The notes beneath the pieces are model-generated. The model was given only the letters and a program-made list of their open reading frames with translations, was not told the origin of the DNA and did no database searches. Source: a virus. From it: a stretch of DNA of 40,094 nucleotides. How positions within the stretch are numbered: position 1 is the first letter of the stretch; every line of letters begins with the position of its first letter. Shown here piece by piece: positions 30,523 through 38,866 of this stretch. Location: IMG/VR virus record IMGVR_UViG_3300044641_002097, positions 1-40,094 of that record, one strand, 5' to 3'. A program made the position numbers and the translations under genes.

Positions 30523-31554
30523 TTACATTTCTTCGATTTCCTGTGGTGATTCGTCAAACAGTGTGGCTTGGTCAGTATTAGTAAACCGTGAACCCGTATA
30601 CTTTAGATTTATTATAGCCTGTTTAAAGTAGCTATCCTTTAGTTCTATCCCGATCGCTTTACGTCCCATACTGACAGGGCTGTAAACCTCTGAACCGACA
30701 CCCATGAACGGAGTAAGAACAACCTCATTAGGATTGCTATATAGCTCCACTAATCGGTCAATAACATCGAGTTGTAATGGGTGTACGTGCTTTTCATCGT
30801 CGTCTTCTTTACTGTCACGGAATGGTAGTACATTGTCACTACGAATATCATCCCATACAGATGATGCGTACCGTTGCCAAATGTAGTGATTGAGTTTAGT
30901 GATCTTATCATCCTCATTGATTGCATTTAGGTGCTTCCACAACTGATCTGCGTTGTAGTTGGTTTTATTGGCATTATTCCACGCCCGTTGAATGTTTGGC
31001 AGTATTGGTGTTTCTCCTGCATAGTGGTTGATACCGTACTTGTGTACTACTGGCACTTTGTTTTCCCCTTTTCGTGTAAACACAAGAACGTAGTCGGGCA
31101 TTGCTGTAAAACACTTTGTAGAATCCTCTACAATAAATTTGTGCATTAAACTCTGCACCATTGTTCTTATTCGTACCTTTAGCGGCTCTTTCCAAATGGT
31201 AATGCGGTTACGGTACTCAAACCCGTGTCGCTCGTGAATCTTAATGATTTCGTGAGGGAAATCCCATAGCCTGCACGTATTATCAAATACGTCCGTACAA
31301 TGCACAGCAGTGATGCGACCCGCTTTTGTTACACGTGCAATTTCTGCCACTAAATATTCATACTGTTGCAAAAACTGTTCTTTACTTTCGCAGTTGCTGA
31401 AATCATTTGCGGAACTGCTGTAATTGTAAAGTCCTGCAAATGGAGGCGAATAGATTGAAAGGTCAACCGATTGATCTGCTAGTTGTGGCATTACATACAT
31501 ACAATCTGAATTGTAGATTGCATATTGATCTGTTATTAATTGTTCTTTTACCAT
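30523..31554 (-). CDS. Beta-class DNA methyltransferase
   Basis: The 343-residue enzyme has catalytic motif IV SPPF (36-39) near the N-terminus and SAM-binding motif I near the C-terminus (LTPFMGVGSEVYSPV, then GRKAIGIELKDSYFKQA), the beta-class order. SPPF suits N4-cytosine or N6-adenine methylation. The target-recognition region would be about 100-250. The ATG overlaps the helicase stop by 7 bp. It may modify phage DNA against restriction; a solitary enzyme without a nuclease partner fits that. Confidence 0.88.
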   Translation of the reverse strand: MVKEQLITDQYAIYNSDCMYVMPQLADQSVDLSIYSPPFAGLYNYSSSANDFSNCESKEQFLQQYEYLVAEIARVTKAGRITAVHCTDVFDNTCRLWDFPHEIIKIHERHGFEYRNRITIWKEPLKVRIRTMVQSLMHKFIVEDSTKCFTAMPDYVLVFTRKGENKVPVVHKYGINHYAGETPILPNIQRAWNNANKTNYNADQLWKHLNAINEDDKITKLNHYIWQRYASSVWDDIRSDNVLPFRDSKEDDDEKHVHPLQLDVIDRLVELYSNPNEVVLTPFMGVGSEVYSPVSMGRKAIGIELKDSYFKQAIINLKYTGSRFTNTDQATLFDESPQEIEEM

Positions 31555-32912
31555 GATGGGAGTGTGATTTGTTTGTTGAACTCTTTAGTGTTATGTGTGA
31601 ATGATCTATTAACGTTTTCGGTTAGTTTTTTGTGCAGTTGGATTGCCTTTTCTGTTTTCTGTTGTAGTGCTTCTAATACCCTTGTTTGTCCGTCACTTAT
31701 TACCATGTCGCACACCACGTCTTTAGTTTGCCCGAACCTCCAAAACCTACGTATAGCCTGATAGTATTGCTCATAAGACCATGTAGGAAAAAATACGGTG
31801 TGGTTGCAGTGTTGCCAATTCAACCCCATAGATGTAATCTTCGCCTTTGTAATCAGTCTTTTTATTTCACCATTTGCGAAGGCTAGTAATATCTCTTCCT
31901 TTTTGTCGATAGATTGTGAGCCTATAATTTCCACAGCCTCTGAATCCGATGTTTTAAGTATTGCGCTTTCGTTATTCGTGTTGCACCAATATACAGAGGT
32001 TTTGCCACTTGCTAATTCAATAGCCTTTTCGCACCGCTTTTCCTCTGTTTGCTTTTGCTCATGTCGCACCTCATGAAAACTTTTAGCCACCACGTTAAAC
32101 ATTTGCAGTTGACCATCAATGTTGACTAAACTATCATTGTGTACTACGTGCTTATTATTTATAAGTTCGGGCAAAATATATCTATCATTACTAAATCCTA
32201 AATCGGACGGCATTTTACACATGATAGACCACTGGTTAACCCATGCAAAAAAATCGTTTTCAGCATGAGGTTTAAGGTAGAATTTTTCCCCTATGTTTCT
32301 ATTATTACTGTCAACGCTGTTCTGATTTGTTTTAAAAAACTTTCCCAACATATCCATGTATCCCATGTACCCTAACGCCTCTGAACTTGTACCCAACTCA
32401 ATATAGTCATTAGGTGATGGTGTCGCAGTAGAAAGGAATCTGTATGGTATCTTTTTTACAAATGCGGTTACTTGTGATTTAATTTTACCGTCATAGTTTT
32501 TAAGGATACTACTTTCATCGAGAATAACACCCGTAAAATCATCGGAGTTAAAGTAGTGCAACCGTTCGTAATTACAAATAACAATCTTCTTTGTAAATTT
32601 CCCGTCCTTTGAATATTCAATATCATCTATGCCTAACTTTTCCGCTTCCAACATAAACTGAAATGCAACTGCTAAAGGAGTTAATATCAACACCCGTTTA
32701 TTGGTGTGCAGAACTACATTATTAGCAATAGAGAGTTGGATAAGTGTCTTTCCTAGTCCAGTGTCAGCAAACACCCCTATCCTGCCTTTTCTGATTGCCT
32801 TTTCAATAATAAACTGCTGAAAATCGAAAGCAATGTCAGGCATATAAATAGCATTAAAACCATATTCTCCTGTCGTGTGTCGCTTCCTTTCTAAGAACTC
32901 TGTGTATTCCAT
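31548..32912 (-). CDS. SNF2-type superfamily 2 helicase
   Basis: The 454-residue protein has Walker A DTGLGKT (50-56), motif II LDESS (131-135), motif III STATPSPND (161-169) and motif VI QAIRRFWRFGQ in the C-terminal half. This is a SNF2/DEAD-like ATPase of the size found beside phage DNA methylases. An upstream ATG (32933) falls inside the hairpin loop of its leader, so the ATG at 32912 is preferred. It is paired with a DNA methyltransferase in one transcript. Anti-restriction (compare P1 DarB, which fuses both activities) is one possible role. Confidence 0.85.
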   Translation of the reverse strand: MEYTEFLERKRHTTGEYGFNAIYMPDIAFDFQQFIIEKAIRKGRIGVFADTGLGKTLIQLSIANNVVLHTNKRVLILTPLAVAFQFMLEAEKLGIDDIEYSKDGKFTKKIVICNYERLHYFNSDDFTGVILDESSILKNYDGKIKSQVTAFVKKIPYRFLSTATPSPNDYIELGTSSEALGYMGYMDMLGKFFKTNQNSVDSNNRNIGEKFYLKPHAENDFFAWVNQWSIMCKMPSDLGFSNDRYILPELINNKHVVHNDSLVNIDGQLQMFNVVAKSFHEVRHEQKQTEEKRCEKAIELASGKTSVYWCNTNNESAILKTSDSEAVEIIGSQSIDKKEEILLAFANGEIKRLITKAKITSMGLNWQHCNHTVFFPTWSYEQYYQAIRRFWRFGQTKDVVCDMVISDGQTRVLEALQQKTEKAIQLHKKLTENVNRSFTHNTKEFNKQITLPSW

Positions 32913-32956
32913 AAAATAACAAAGCCCCAACATCGTAGGAGTGATGAAGGGGCTTT
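32911..32956 (-). terminator. Terminator-like hairpin before the helicase start codon
   Basis: AAAGCCCC (32921-32928) pairs with GGGGCTTT (32949-32956), 8 bp with a 20-nt loop. On the minus strand it is followed by GTTATTTTATGG, where ATG is the helicase start. A terminator between promoter and gene implies attenuation, or a barrier to transcripts from the lysis region. Confidence 0.6.
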
Positions 32957-33004
32957 AATGGTTAGCCGTTTAGCCAACGTAATCGCTCCTACCCGTTTAC
33001 GTTG
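32921..33004 (-). promoter_or_regulatory. Structured leader of the helicase gene, loop-loop complementarity
   Basis: Hairpin I is CAACGTAA/TTACGTTG (32975-32982 with 32997-33004). Its 14-nt loop contains GTAGGAG (minus strand, 32992-32986), complementary over 7 nt to CTCCTAC in the loop of the terminator-like hairpin II (32941-32935). The two loops could kiss. Transcription should begin close to 33003, so hairpin I is at the very 5' end. Confidence 0.55.
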
Positions 33005-33009
33005 CGAGG

Positions 33010-33050
33010 CAAATATACAACATTTTCTATCTCTCCGACATCAATGTCGG
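33010..33050 (-). promoter_or_regulatory. Helicase promoter with palindromic operator
   Basis: TATATTTG (33017-33010) is the -7 element. The -33 region is occupied by a perfect palindrome, CCGACAT-CA-ATGTCGG (33035-33050), whose centre lies near -33. A repressor or activator binding there would control the promoter directly. The protein that binds it is unknown. Confidence 0.7.
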
Positions 33051-33082
33051 TCAGATAATATAAATAATTGAATTACAGTAAT

Positions 33083-33109
33083 TAAAAAACCCGCCACTTA
33101 GGACGGGTT
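33083..33109 (-). terminator. Terminator after the lysis region
   Basis: AACCCG (33088-33093) pairs with CGGGTT (33104-33109), with two further C-G pairs after a bulge. On the minus strand it is followed by TTTTTTAATT. It lies 38 bp after the holin-like stop codon and ends the late transcript. Confidence 0.85.
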
Positions 33110-33146
33110 CACGGTAAACTGCTGTCTGATACTTATAAGAACGCTA

Positions 33147-33653
33147 CTATTTTGTAAGTCTTCCAATGGTCGCATCTTTCACGGCACTTGACCGAGATGA
33201 TCCGAAATAATACCCGATGATTAGGGTCGTGATGGATGTCACGGATGACACCACGCTGAACGTGATATTCTCTGACGCATTTAGCTGACGTGTAAGCACG
33301 AGGATATACAGTGTGCAGGTGAATACAACAAAGATCAGTGCAATGATGCTACCCGTGTTCTTATTCAACCACGTAGCTTCTGGGGAAGTGCTGATCTGTA
33401 TTTCACGGTTACGGGCATCTTTGCGGTCATCAACTTCAATCCTGAACGCTTCCAAGTCCTGTTCAAGATACTTTAAGGCTACTTCCTTTTCTTCGGGTGA
33501 CAGATTGGATGACCCTGTAATGAGGTCTTTGATCTGACCCGCTGCATCCACCCAGTTCCCTGTAATGAGCGAACCCGCTGTATCGAGTAGGTCGCCTCCT
33601 TTGTCTTTCAGGAACTTCCCGACCTTAGTTTCTTTGAATGGTTTTTTAGCCAT
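33147..33653 (-). CDS. Holin-like protein
   Basis: The 168-residue protein has a basic N-terminus (KKPFKETKVGKFLKDKGGD) and a charged middle (LSPEEKEVALKYLEQDLEAF). Two transmembrane segments follow (about 100-120, GSIIALIFVVFTCTLYILVL, and 130-150, TFSVVSSVTSITTLIIGYYFG), with a basic tail. This layout is common for phage holins in Bacteroidota (the GxYFGxR/S end). It is the last gene of the lysis region before a terminator. Confidence 0.65.
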   Translation of the reverse strand: MAKKPFKETKVGKFLKDKGGDLLDTAGSLITGNWVDAAGQIKDLITGSSNLSPEEKEVALKYLEQDLEAFRIEVDDRKDARNREIQISTSPEATWLNKNTGSIIALIFVVFTCTLYILVLTRQLNASENITFSVVSSVTSITTLIIGYYFGSSRSSAVKDATIGRLTK

Positions 33654-34383
33654 GATTAAATATTGATTTACTTCCTTTTGTTTTACGGTAATACTGAATG
33701 AGCAAGTAGGATAGAACCCCTACACCAATACCATACGCACCGATGTATTCATCGACAATGAAGGAGAATATTACCGTGCAGATAATGCTGTGAGCGACTA
33801 GCCAAAAAATGATGTTGGGAATGTTGCGGGGCGTGGATTGTTCTGTCGGGTCAACGTCCTCAAACTCGATAGCCTTATTCACCAACGCCCTTGCAGGTAC
33901 AGGCACACGATTCATTTCAATATACATGGTTTCGGGTGCGTTGCAATCCCCTCCGTAGTACGGATTCAGGTAGTAGCCTACTGATGGTGATGCGGTGTAA
34001 GGCAGTGAAAGTACCTTGTCACCACAGGTAAACCATACTAAACCCGCCTGTGTATCGTGCTGAATGCTTATGATGGTAAGTTGTTCAGGGTTCACCCAAC
34101 CAAAGCCTTTGATAGTTCGTACTCCATTCTGATAAACATACCCTGCAACTCGGATTCTGTCACCAACTGCTTTCCATCCGATACGGACAGAGTTAGTTTG
34201 ATGTAGTCCGTAGCTGAATCCGAATAGTTTGTTAAAATCACCATCGCATTTCTGAATACCGTTTAACGCTAAACAGGATTCATCGAAATTAACTGCGAAG
34301 GCTAATTCCTTTGTGCCGAAGTGAAGTGATCCAAGACTAAGCCCAGATGAGTAGTGTGAGCCTTTGGGGATGGTGACGGTCAT
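33646..34383 (-). CDS. Beta-domain protein with C-terminal membrane anchor
   Basis: The 245-residue protein has a strand-rich domain of about 180 residues (GFSYGLHQTNSVRIGWKAVG, GYYLNPYYGGDCNAPETMYI), which recalls concanavalin-like or adhesin folds. Two transmembrane helices lie near the C-terminus (IIFWLVAHSIICTVIFSFIV and GIGVGVLSYLLIQYY). No signal peptide is present. It overlaps the endolysin gene by ATGA and lies between it and the holin-like gene, so it may belong to the lysis system or be displayed at the envelope. Unknown family. Confidence 0.55.
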   Translation of the reverse strand: MTVTIPKGSHYSSGLSLGSLHFGTKELAFAVNFDESCLALNGIQKCDGDFNKLFGFSYGLHQTNSVRIGWKAVGDRIRVAGYVYQNGVRTIKGFGWVNPEQLTIISIQHDTQAGLVWFTCGDKVLSLPYTASPSVGYYLNPYYGGDCNAPETMYIEMNRVPVPARALVNKAIEFEDVDPTEQSTPRNIPNIIFWLVAHSIICTVIFSFIVDEYIGAYGIGVGVLSYLLIQYYRKTKGSKSIFNHG

Positions 34384-34865
34384 GGTTTTATAACTGATGG
34401 TTGTGGATGAACAAATATTGCGGTTGAGTATTTACGCATCCTACGCATTACCTGACCTCCGTTAGATTGATTAGTAAGCGATGTATTGCCTTCTATGGTT
34501 TCAAATGAGGATGAATCTATCTGTCGTACAAAAATGCCCGTATGGTCAAATCTGCCATCACCATTCCAATCAAAGAAAACAATATCACCGATCATCGGTT
34601 CTTTGGTAATCGAACCCTGTTTTTTGAAGTAGGCAACTGCTGTTTGGCAACCTGCAAACCCCTTTTTGAATCCTATATTTCCGAGCCGTAACCCTGCATG
34701 AGTATAAACCCATGAAACGAATATCCCGCACCATGCGACCCCATCCAGTCCAAACCATTGCCCGTACTTGGTTTTATTGGAGTTTATAGGAGTTTCACTG
34801 TATCCGATTTCATTGGTGGCTATCCTTACGATCTGCTCACCTATTACAATACGTTCTTGATTCAT
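34380..34865 (-). CDS. CHAP-type endolysin
   Basis: The 161-residue peptidoglycan hydrolase shows the CHAP triad: Cys46 in AWCGIFVSWVY, His108 in FDHTGIF, and Glu125/Asn127 in IEGNTS. No signal peptide or cell-wall-binding domain is present, typical for a globular endolysin of a Gram-negative host. It cuts the stem peptide or cross-bridge. ATGA overlaps join it to a membrane protein upstream and the beta-domain protein downstream. Confidence 0.88.
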   Translation of the reverse strand: MNQERIVIGEQIVRIATNEIGYSETPINSNKTKYGQWFGLDGVAWCGIFVSWVYTHAGLRLGNIGFKKGFAGCQTAVAYFKKQGSITKEPMIGDIVFFDWNGDGRFDHTGIFVRQIDSSSFETIEGNTSLTNQSNGGQVMRRMRKYSTAIFVHPQPSVIKP

Positions 34866-35200
34866 TTACCTCCGAATTTACAGCCCATGAGTAGTAGAGC
34901 AAGTATGATACTACCAATAAGGCTAAGGATTTGTAATACTATTTTCAGGTTCACCGCAAACGATGGAATCTGCCATTGAATCGGACTACCTGCACGATGT
35001 ACGATATAGGCATCCATCATTACGTAGGTAATCCACACTAAGGGAAGTATTGCCCCAACTTTTAACCGCCTTCCTTTCAGATAGGGATTCACATAAGTTT
35101 CCCGCTTTACGTGTAAGTAGGCAACGTATCCTAAACAGCCCATCAGTGATAGGATTTCGAGGGCGTAGATTGTATAAAGTACCACCACGTTAACGGGCAT
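34862..35200 (-). CDS. Three-TM membrane protein, lysis region
   Basis: The 112-residue protein has three hydrophobic helices (about 5-28, VVVLYTIYALEILSLMGCLG; about 49-68; about 84-106, IVLQILSLIGSIILALLLMG) and a positively charged loop, with N-terminus probably out. Position directly upstream of the endolysin makes a class I holin possible, as an alternative to the 168-residue protein. It overlaps the endolysin start (ATGA). Confidence 0.6.
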   Translation of the reverse strand: MPVNVVVLYTIYALEILSLMGCLGYVAYLHVKRETYVNPYLKGRRLKVGAILPLVWITYVMMDAYIVHRAGSPIQWQIPSFAVNLKIVLQILSLIGSIILALLLMGCKFGGK

Positions 35201-35201
35201 A

Positions 35202-35498
35202 TCACCTATCTAATTTTTCGAGTATTAAGCGTTCAAGGTTTTGCGATGTGCGTTCTGTGCGATCCACTATATCACACAGGCGTTGATTAGTCAGTTTTAG
35301 TTGATTGAATGCCTCTGTATTGCCTGAAACCACTGTAAGTAGTTTCTCCATATACTCCTTACGCTCTTTACGGTTGTCTTTATACAGGAAGATGATTCCC
35401 GTTGTAAGTCCCGTTACGATAGCGCATACAGCCCATATCATAAACTGTGTTAATTCAGGTGTCATCAGGAAGGTGACGTTAGCGGGTACTTCGTTCAT
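35202..35498 (-). CDS. Small one-TM coiled-coil protein (BhlA/UviB-like)
   Basis: The 98-residue protein has one transmembrane helix (about 20-38, MIWAVCAIVTGLTTGIIFLY) followed by a charged coiled coil (NRKERKEYMEKLL to the end). This is the arrangement of BhlA/UviB-type holin-like proteins. It stands first of three membrane proteins around the endolysin. Role as holin, antiholin or pinholin cannot be told from sequence. Confidence 0.6.
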   Translation of the reverse strand: MNEVPANVTFLMTPELTQFMIWAVCAIVTGLTTGIIFLYKDNRKERKEYMEKLLTVVSGNTEAFNQLKLTNQRLCDIVDRTERTSQNLERLILEKLDR

Positions 35499-35674
35499 AT
35501 CACCTCAATACTTGCTGAATAGATGTTACTCATTAAGCGTTTGATAGCACGCAAGGCATTTGCTTTATTTGCATACGGCTCACCACCATCGGCTACAATC
35601 TTTCCATTCTTGGCAACGACGCGGATATACCATCCGCCCTTTTTGCCCTGATAGATTTGGATTTTGTGCGTCAT
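35495..35674 (-). CDS. DUF1508 (YegP-like) small protein
   Basis: The 59-residue protein begins MTHKIQIYQGKKGGWYIRVV and has AKNGKIVADGGEPYANKANA, the WYxRxxAxNGKIxAxGGEGYxxKxNAxxxI pattern of DUF1508. The frame extends to 35767 inside the previous gene, but the ATG at 35674, 3 bp after the previous stop codon, is preferred. Function is unknown for the family. It is not expected in lysis cassettes. Confidence 0.75.
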   Translation of the reverse strand: MTHKIQIYQGKKGGWYIRVVAKNGKIVADGGEPYANKANALRAIKRLMSNIYSASIEVI

Positions 35675-35676
35675 GG

Positions 35677-37047
35677 TTATTTCACGGTTACGCCCTGAAT
35701 GTATTTTTTCTGTCCGTTGGTATCGTACCCCTGAATCGAAGTAAGCGATGGAATAGAGCCTACCCATTTAGTAGCATCGGTGATGAGGAATGTAGCAGGA
35801 GGGTTGACAAACTCCCAACGCCCCGCACCGTTCACGTTCTCAAATTTTGTTCCCGATGTCAGGTAAGGTATTTCACTTACTACCATTTTAGCGTATGCAC
35901 TGGATTCAAACTTTATCAGGGTCTGATCGTACTGCGAATAAACACCACCTACCTGCGCATACCCGTCTTTTAATCGGACATAGTATGCGGCTATCTTCGC
36001 CTGATGTTCGTGATGGTTGCCGTAGCTGAAAAACTCTTTTACTACGTTGGATGAATTATCATCGAAGTAAATATCGTAATCACCACCCGCTTGTACTCCT
36101 TCAAAAATACAGTGTAGTACCTGTAATCCACTGACAGCAGTTGCTTTTATGGAGGCGAAATCACCTGCAGTGTTTCTGAATTTACAATCCCTTACAATGC
36201 TATGGTTAGACTGCGATGCGGAGTTACTGCCTCCACTGAAACGAGCATAATCTAAGTCGATGCTGATGTAATTCTCCCAGAAGTAGCATTGTTCAATAAT
36301 AGTTCCCATAGTCCAACCGCCTTTGTATGCGGTGTGAAAGTTGGAGAATCTGCACCCTTCGATCTTTGCCCCGTAATTCGCCTGTACTGCAATACATACA
36401 TTTGATCCGTTGCCAACAAATTCCACGTTACTGATGCGGAGTTGCATATCAATCCCTGCATTCGCCTCTGATAAAGATGCGTATGTACGGGTGAATAATG
36501 TATCGGATGTTACTGTAACCTTTGCGCTGTTTCCTTCAATCAGGAATATACGTGAATAGTTCTTTGCAAAACTAAACTTTGTGGAGGCTGTGAAATCATT
36601 ATACAGGTATATCGCACGGGTGGAGGTGGAGTTAAGTGCCGAATAAAATTCAGTAGTCGTTCCTGCCCATTTAACCCCGAAGTTGAAGATGGTTGTAATC
36701 CCACCACTCCCCGAACCCGCAGGACCTTGTGGACCTGTTTCGCCTTGTGGACCTTGTGGTCCTTGTGGTCCGACTGGTCCAGTCGCACCCGTATCGCCTT
36801 TATCACCCTTTTCGCCTTTTATAATGCTTACAGGCTTCCAACCTCCACTGTAATAGTATTGCTGACCGTTTACAATGAGGATGTCACGGTTAGCGATGAA
36901 TCCCTGAATAGTTCCGCTTGGCATTACCGAACGGGTGAAGATACGCCCCTGTGATAAGTCCTGTGCTTTTCCTTTAGTGAATATCCCTGCGATGAGGCAG
37001 AGCATGAGCATGATCGCTCCGATTAGTTTCAGTGTTTTGTTTGTCAT
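35677..37047 (-). CDS. Secreted collagen-like beta-helix protein
   Basis: The 456-residue protein has a hydrophobic signal peptide ([16 protein letters not shown], then KGKAQ, likely cut near residue 29), then about 45 residues. A collagen block of 11 G-X-Y triplets (78-110, with [12 protein letters not shown]) and a right-handed beta-helix of pectate-lyase-like repeats (about 120-400) follow. The domain order equals that of tail fibres, yet a Sec signal is atypical for a virion protein. It follows the fibre gene and precedes the lysis genes. It may be displayed on the infected cell, or its N-terminus may be a membrane anchor. Confidence 0.68.
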   Translation of the reverse strand: MTNKTLKLIGAIMLMLCLIAGIFTKGKAQDLSQGRIFTRSVMPSGTIQGFIANRDILIVNGQQYYYSGGWKPVSIIKGEKGDKGDTGATGPVGPQGPQGPQGETGPQGPAGSGSGGITTIFNFGVKWAGTTTEFYSALNSTSTRAIYLYNDFTASTKFSFAKNYSRIFLIEGNSAKVTVTSDTLFTRTYASLSEANAGIDMQLRISNVEFVGNGSNVCIAVQANYGAKIEGCRFSNFHTAYKGGWTMGTIIEQCYFWENYISIDLDYARFSGGSNSASQSNHSIVRDCKFRNTAGDFASIKATAVSGLQVLHCIFEGVQAGGDYDIYFDDNSSNVVKEFFSYGNHHEHQAKIAAYYVRLKDGYAQVGGVYSQYDQTLIKFESSAYAKMVVSEIPYLTSGTKFENVNGAGRWEFVNPPATFLITDATKWVGSIPSLTSIQGYDTNGQKKYIQGVTVK

Positions 37048-37053
37048 ATAGTT

Positions 37054-38445
37054 TTAGTTCATTGGTGGTTCAAATCTTACTCGGTTTGATGTTGGCACTG
37101 TTGCAGTAGCCCAAATGTTCGGAAATCCGACCGTGTCCCGTACATCAGCCGCATCCGTTGGATTTCCTTGCAGGGTTACGTTCTTCATATCCCATGAGGA
37201 AGTACCGCCTGTAGTATTGATCTGCTTTAACTTCCATGTTTGGTTAGTCAGGCAGTCACGTAGTACGATGTGGTTAGTACCGTTGGTGGATTCGGATTCA
37301 ACTAGGATTACATTGGTGTCGGAACTCTGCCAAAATACCCTACGTACTTCACAGGTAAATGGGTCTGATCCTTTGATACCGATGATAGCGTTGGTGTACT
37401 TATTACCGTCCCCGATCTCCGCATGAACGCCATTAATAACAACGTTCTTCGCTACGGTGGTCACAGAATTGTCGATGTAGATACCATACGCACCATCAGA
37501 ACCTTCAAGAGTGCAGCGGTAAAACTCACAGCTATCTGTCCCGATAATATGCGCTCCAATTTGTGTAGTGCCTGTTGTACGGAAACGGCAATTAATGAAC
37601 ATGGGTTGATTTCCTGAAATACTATATCCCGCACCGCTCCACCAACCTTTGTCAATTTTTATTCCTGATGATCCGCAGAAGTTTGTATTTACATTGGTGA
37701 ATAGCGCATTCAGTAAGAATCCACCAACAAATCCGTGTGAATCAAATCCCTCAAACTCAACATTAGTCATGTTAAGTGAGCGACAGGCTCCCAATCTCAT
37801 TCCGATCTCAACTGTTCCGCCTGCACCCTGCACAATTTTACAGTTAGACCACGCCCACGTATTAAAGATAGATTGTGCGCTTGCTTCTGTCTGATCTGCA
37901 ATGTCCGATGTGAAGCCGTATATCTGTGTGCCTCTGCAAAAGAAGATGCAACCCTGACCATCAAATACGAACTGATTAGGATAGCCTGATGTCCCTGTAC
38001 CTTTGTAGCTTGGCAGTATCACTTCATGCCCTGACAGGATGAAATCACCTGCACCTGCTACCAAATACCTGAACCTATTTCCAGAAGCCGCAATATGTAA
38101 AAACGATTCCTGAATACAGGCTGTATCGTAGTCGACTGCTGATGCGGTGATGCCACCCCATGCCGAAGCGGTGAGTGGAAATTGTGTAGCGGCTGATCCG
38201 TCACTGTATCCCAAACTAGATAGCGTTCGGGGTGTTCCCGTTCCGACCGTATTTACCCCATCGCCAAAATCAGCAAAGCGAAGAGAATCCCCGCCCGTGA
38301 TGGTGATGTTGGTAAGGAGTGCGGAAAGGTCGCCAAGTGATAACCTACGGTTAAGGTACGTCCCGCCTGAAAGACGGGCAATAGGCACAAGGTCTGTTCC
38401 CTGTGCCGTTATCCCATCGGTTAATTCTGATATTTTTTGTCCCAT
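37054..38445 (-). CDS. Tail fibre / tailspike with beta-helix
   Basis: The 463-residue protein starts with MGQKISELTDGITAQGTDLV and RRLSLGDL, the KISELT/DLIPIAR virion-attachment motif of tail-fibre N-termini. A long series of short strands with Asn/Asp/Gly turns follows (about 130-420), consistent with a right-handed parallel beta-helix that binds or cuts surface polysaccharide. No catalytic residues can be assigned. It lies in the same unit as the tail tube. The 117-135 residue protein before it may be a partner or connector. Confidence 0.75.
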   Translation of the reverse strand: MGQKISELTDGITAQGTDLVPIARLSGGTYLNRRLSLGDLSALLTNITITGGDSLRFADFGDGVNTVGTGTPRTLSSLGYSDGSAATQFPLTASAWGGITASAVDYDTACIQESFLHIAASGNRFRYLVAGAGDFILSGHEVILPSYKGTGTSGYPNQFVFDGQGCIFFCRGTQIYGFTSDIADQTEASAQSIFNTWAWSNCKIVQGAGGTVEIGMRLGACRSLNMTNVEFEGFDSHGFVGGFLLNALFTNVNTNFCGSSGIKIDKGWWSGAGYSISGNQPMFINCRFRTTGTTQIGAHIIGTDSCEFYRCTLEGSDGAYGIYIDNSVTTVAKNVVINGVHAEIGDGNKYTNAIIGIKGSDPFTCEVRRVFWQSSDTNVILVESESTNGTNHIVLRDCLTNQTWKLKQINTTGGTSSWDMKNVTLQGNPTDAADVRDTVGFPNIWATATVPTSNRVRFEPPMN

Positions 38446-38458
38446 TGTTTTACAGTGA

Positions 38459-38866
38459 TTACTCTAAGAATATGTAATTGCTGTCTTCAAGCAGAATAGG
38501 TAAGCCATCTTCAAGTAGAAGTAACTCCTGTTCTTCGCAGTTGTAATTAAACTCGCCAATATATGCACCATCCGCTTTTAACCTAATACTGTTACCTGTC
38601 ATATCTGCATCAAATACTATGATTGTAAATGTTGCAGGGGCAGTATACGTTAACTCAACCGTTGCACCAGTGTATCCATCAGCAACTAAATACGCAGCTA
38701 ATTCAGATTCTACCGTTGCAGTGTTATCAGGTGAAGTAGTGAATATACTTGAGCCTCCGATTACTATACCTCCTGAATCAAGTATTTCAATTTCAGTTGG
38801 TGGTAAATCCAATCCGCTTGTCGCAACAGCCTCCCAGTAACATAATTCAGGTACGGGAGGCGATAT
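38459..38866 (-). CDS. Small virion-associated protein, possible non-AUG (ATA) start
   Basis: The frame is open from just after the tail-tube stop. If it begins at ATA (38866-38864), the junction reads TAATA, equal to the TAATG overlap used by many gene pairs here apart from one base. The first standard start is a TTG at 38812 (117 residues), but the 18 residues before it (SPPVPELCYWEAVATSGL) look coding, so 135 residues are favoured. The product is strand-rich, acidic, with a Leu-rich C-terminus (ELLLLEDGLPILLED). Probably a structural protein between tube and fibre. Confidence 0.5.
   Translation of the reverse strand: MSPPVPELCYWEAVATSGLDLPPTEIEILDSGGIVIGGSSIFTTSPDNTATVESELAAYLVADGYTGATVELTYTAPATFTIIVFDADMTGNSIRLKADGAYIGEFNYNCEEQELLLLEDGLPILLEDSNYIFLE

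Noticed and set aside
32913-32933. Upstream ATG of the helicase
   Set aside because: The ATG lies in the terminator-like hairpin loop; the ATG at 32912 directly follows the hairpin.
36720-36815. Short repeats of GGACCTTGTGG type that could suggest a CRISPR-like or tandem array
   Set aside because: They encode the Gly-Pro-Gln collagen triplets of a real gene; there are no spacers.
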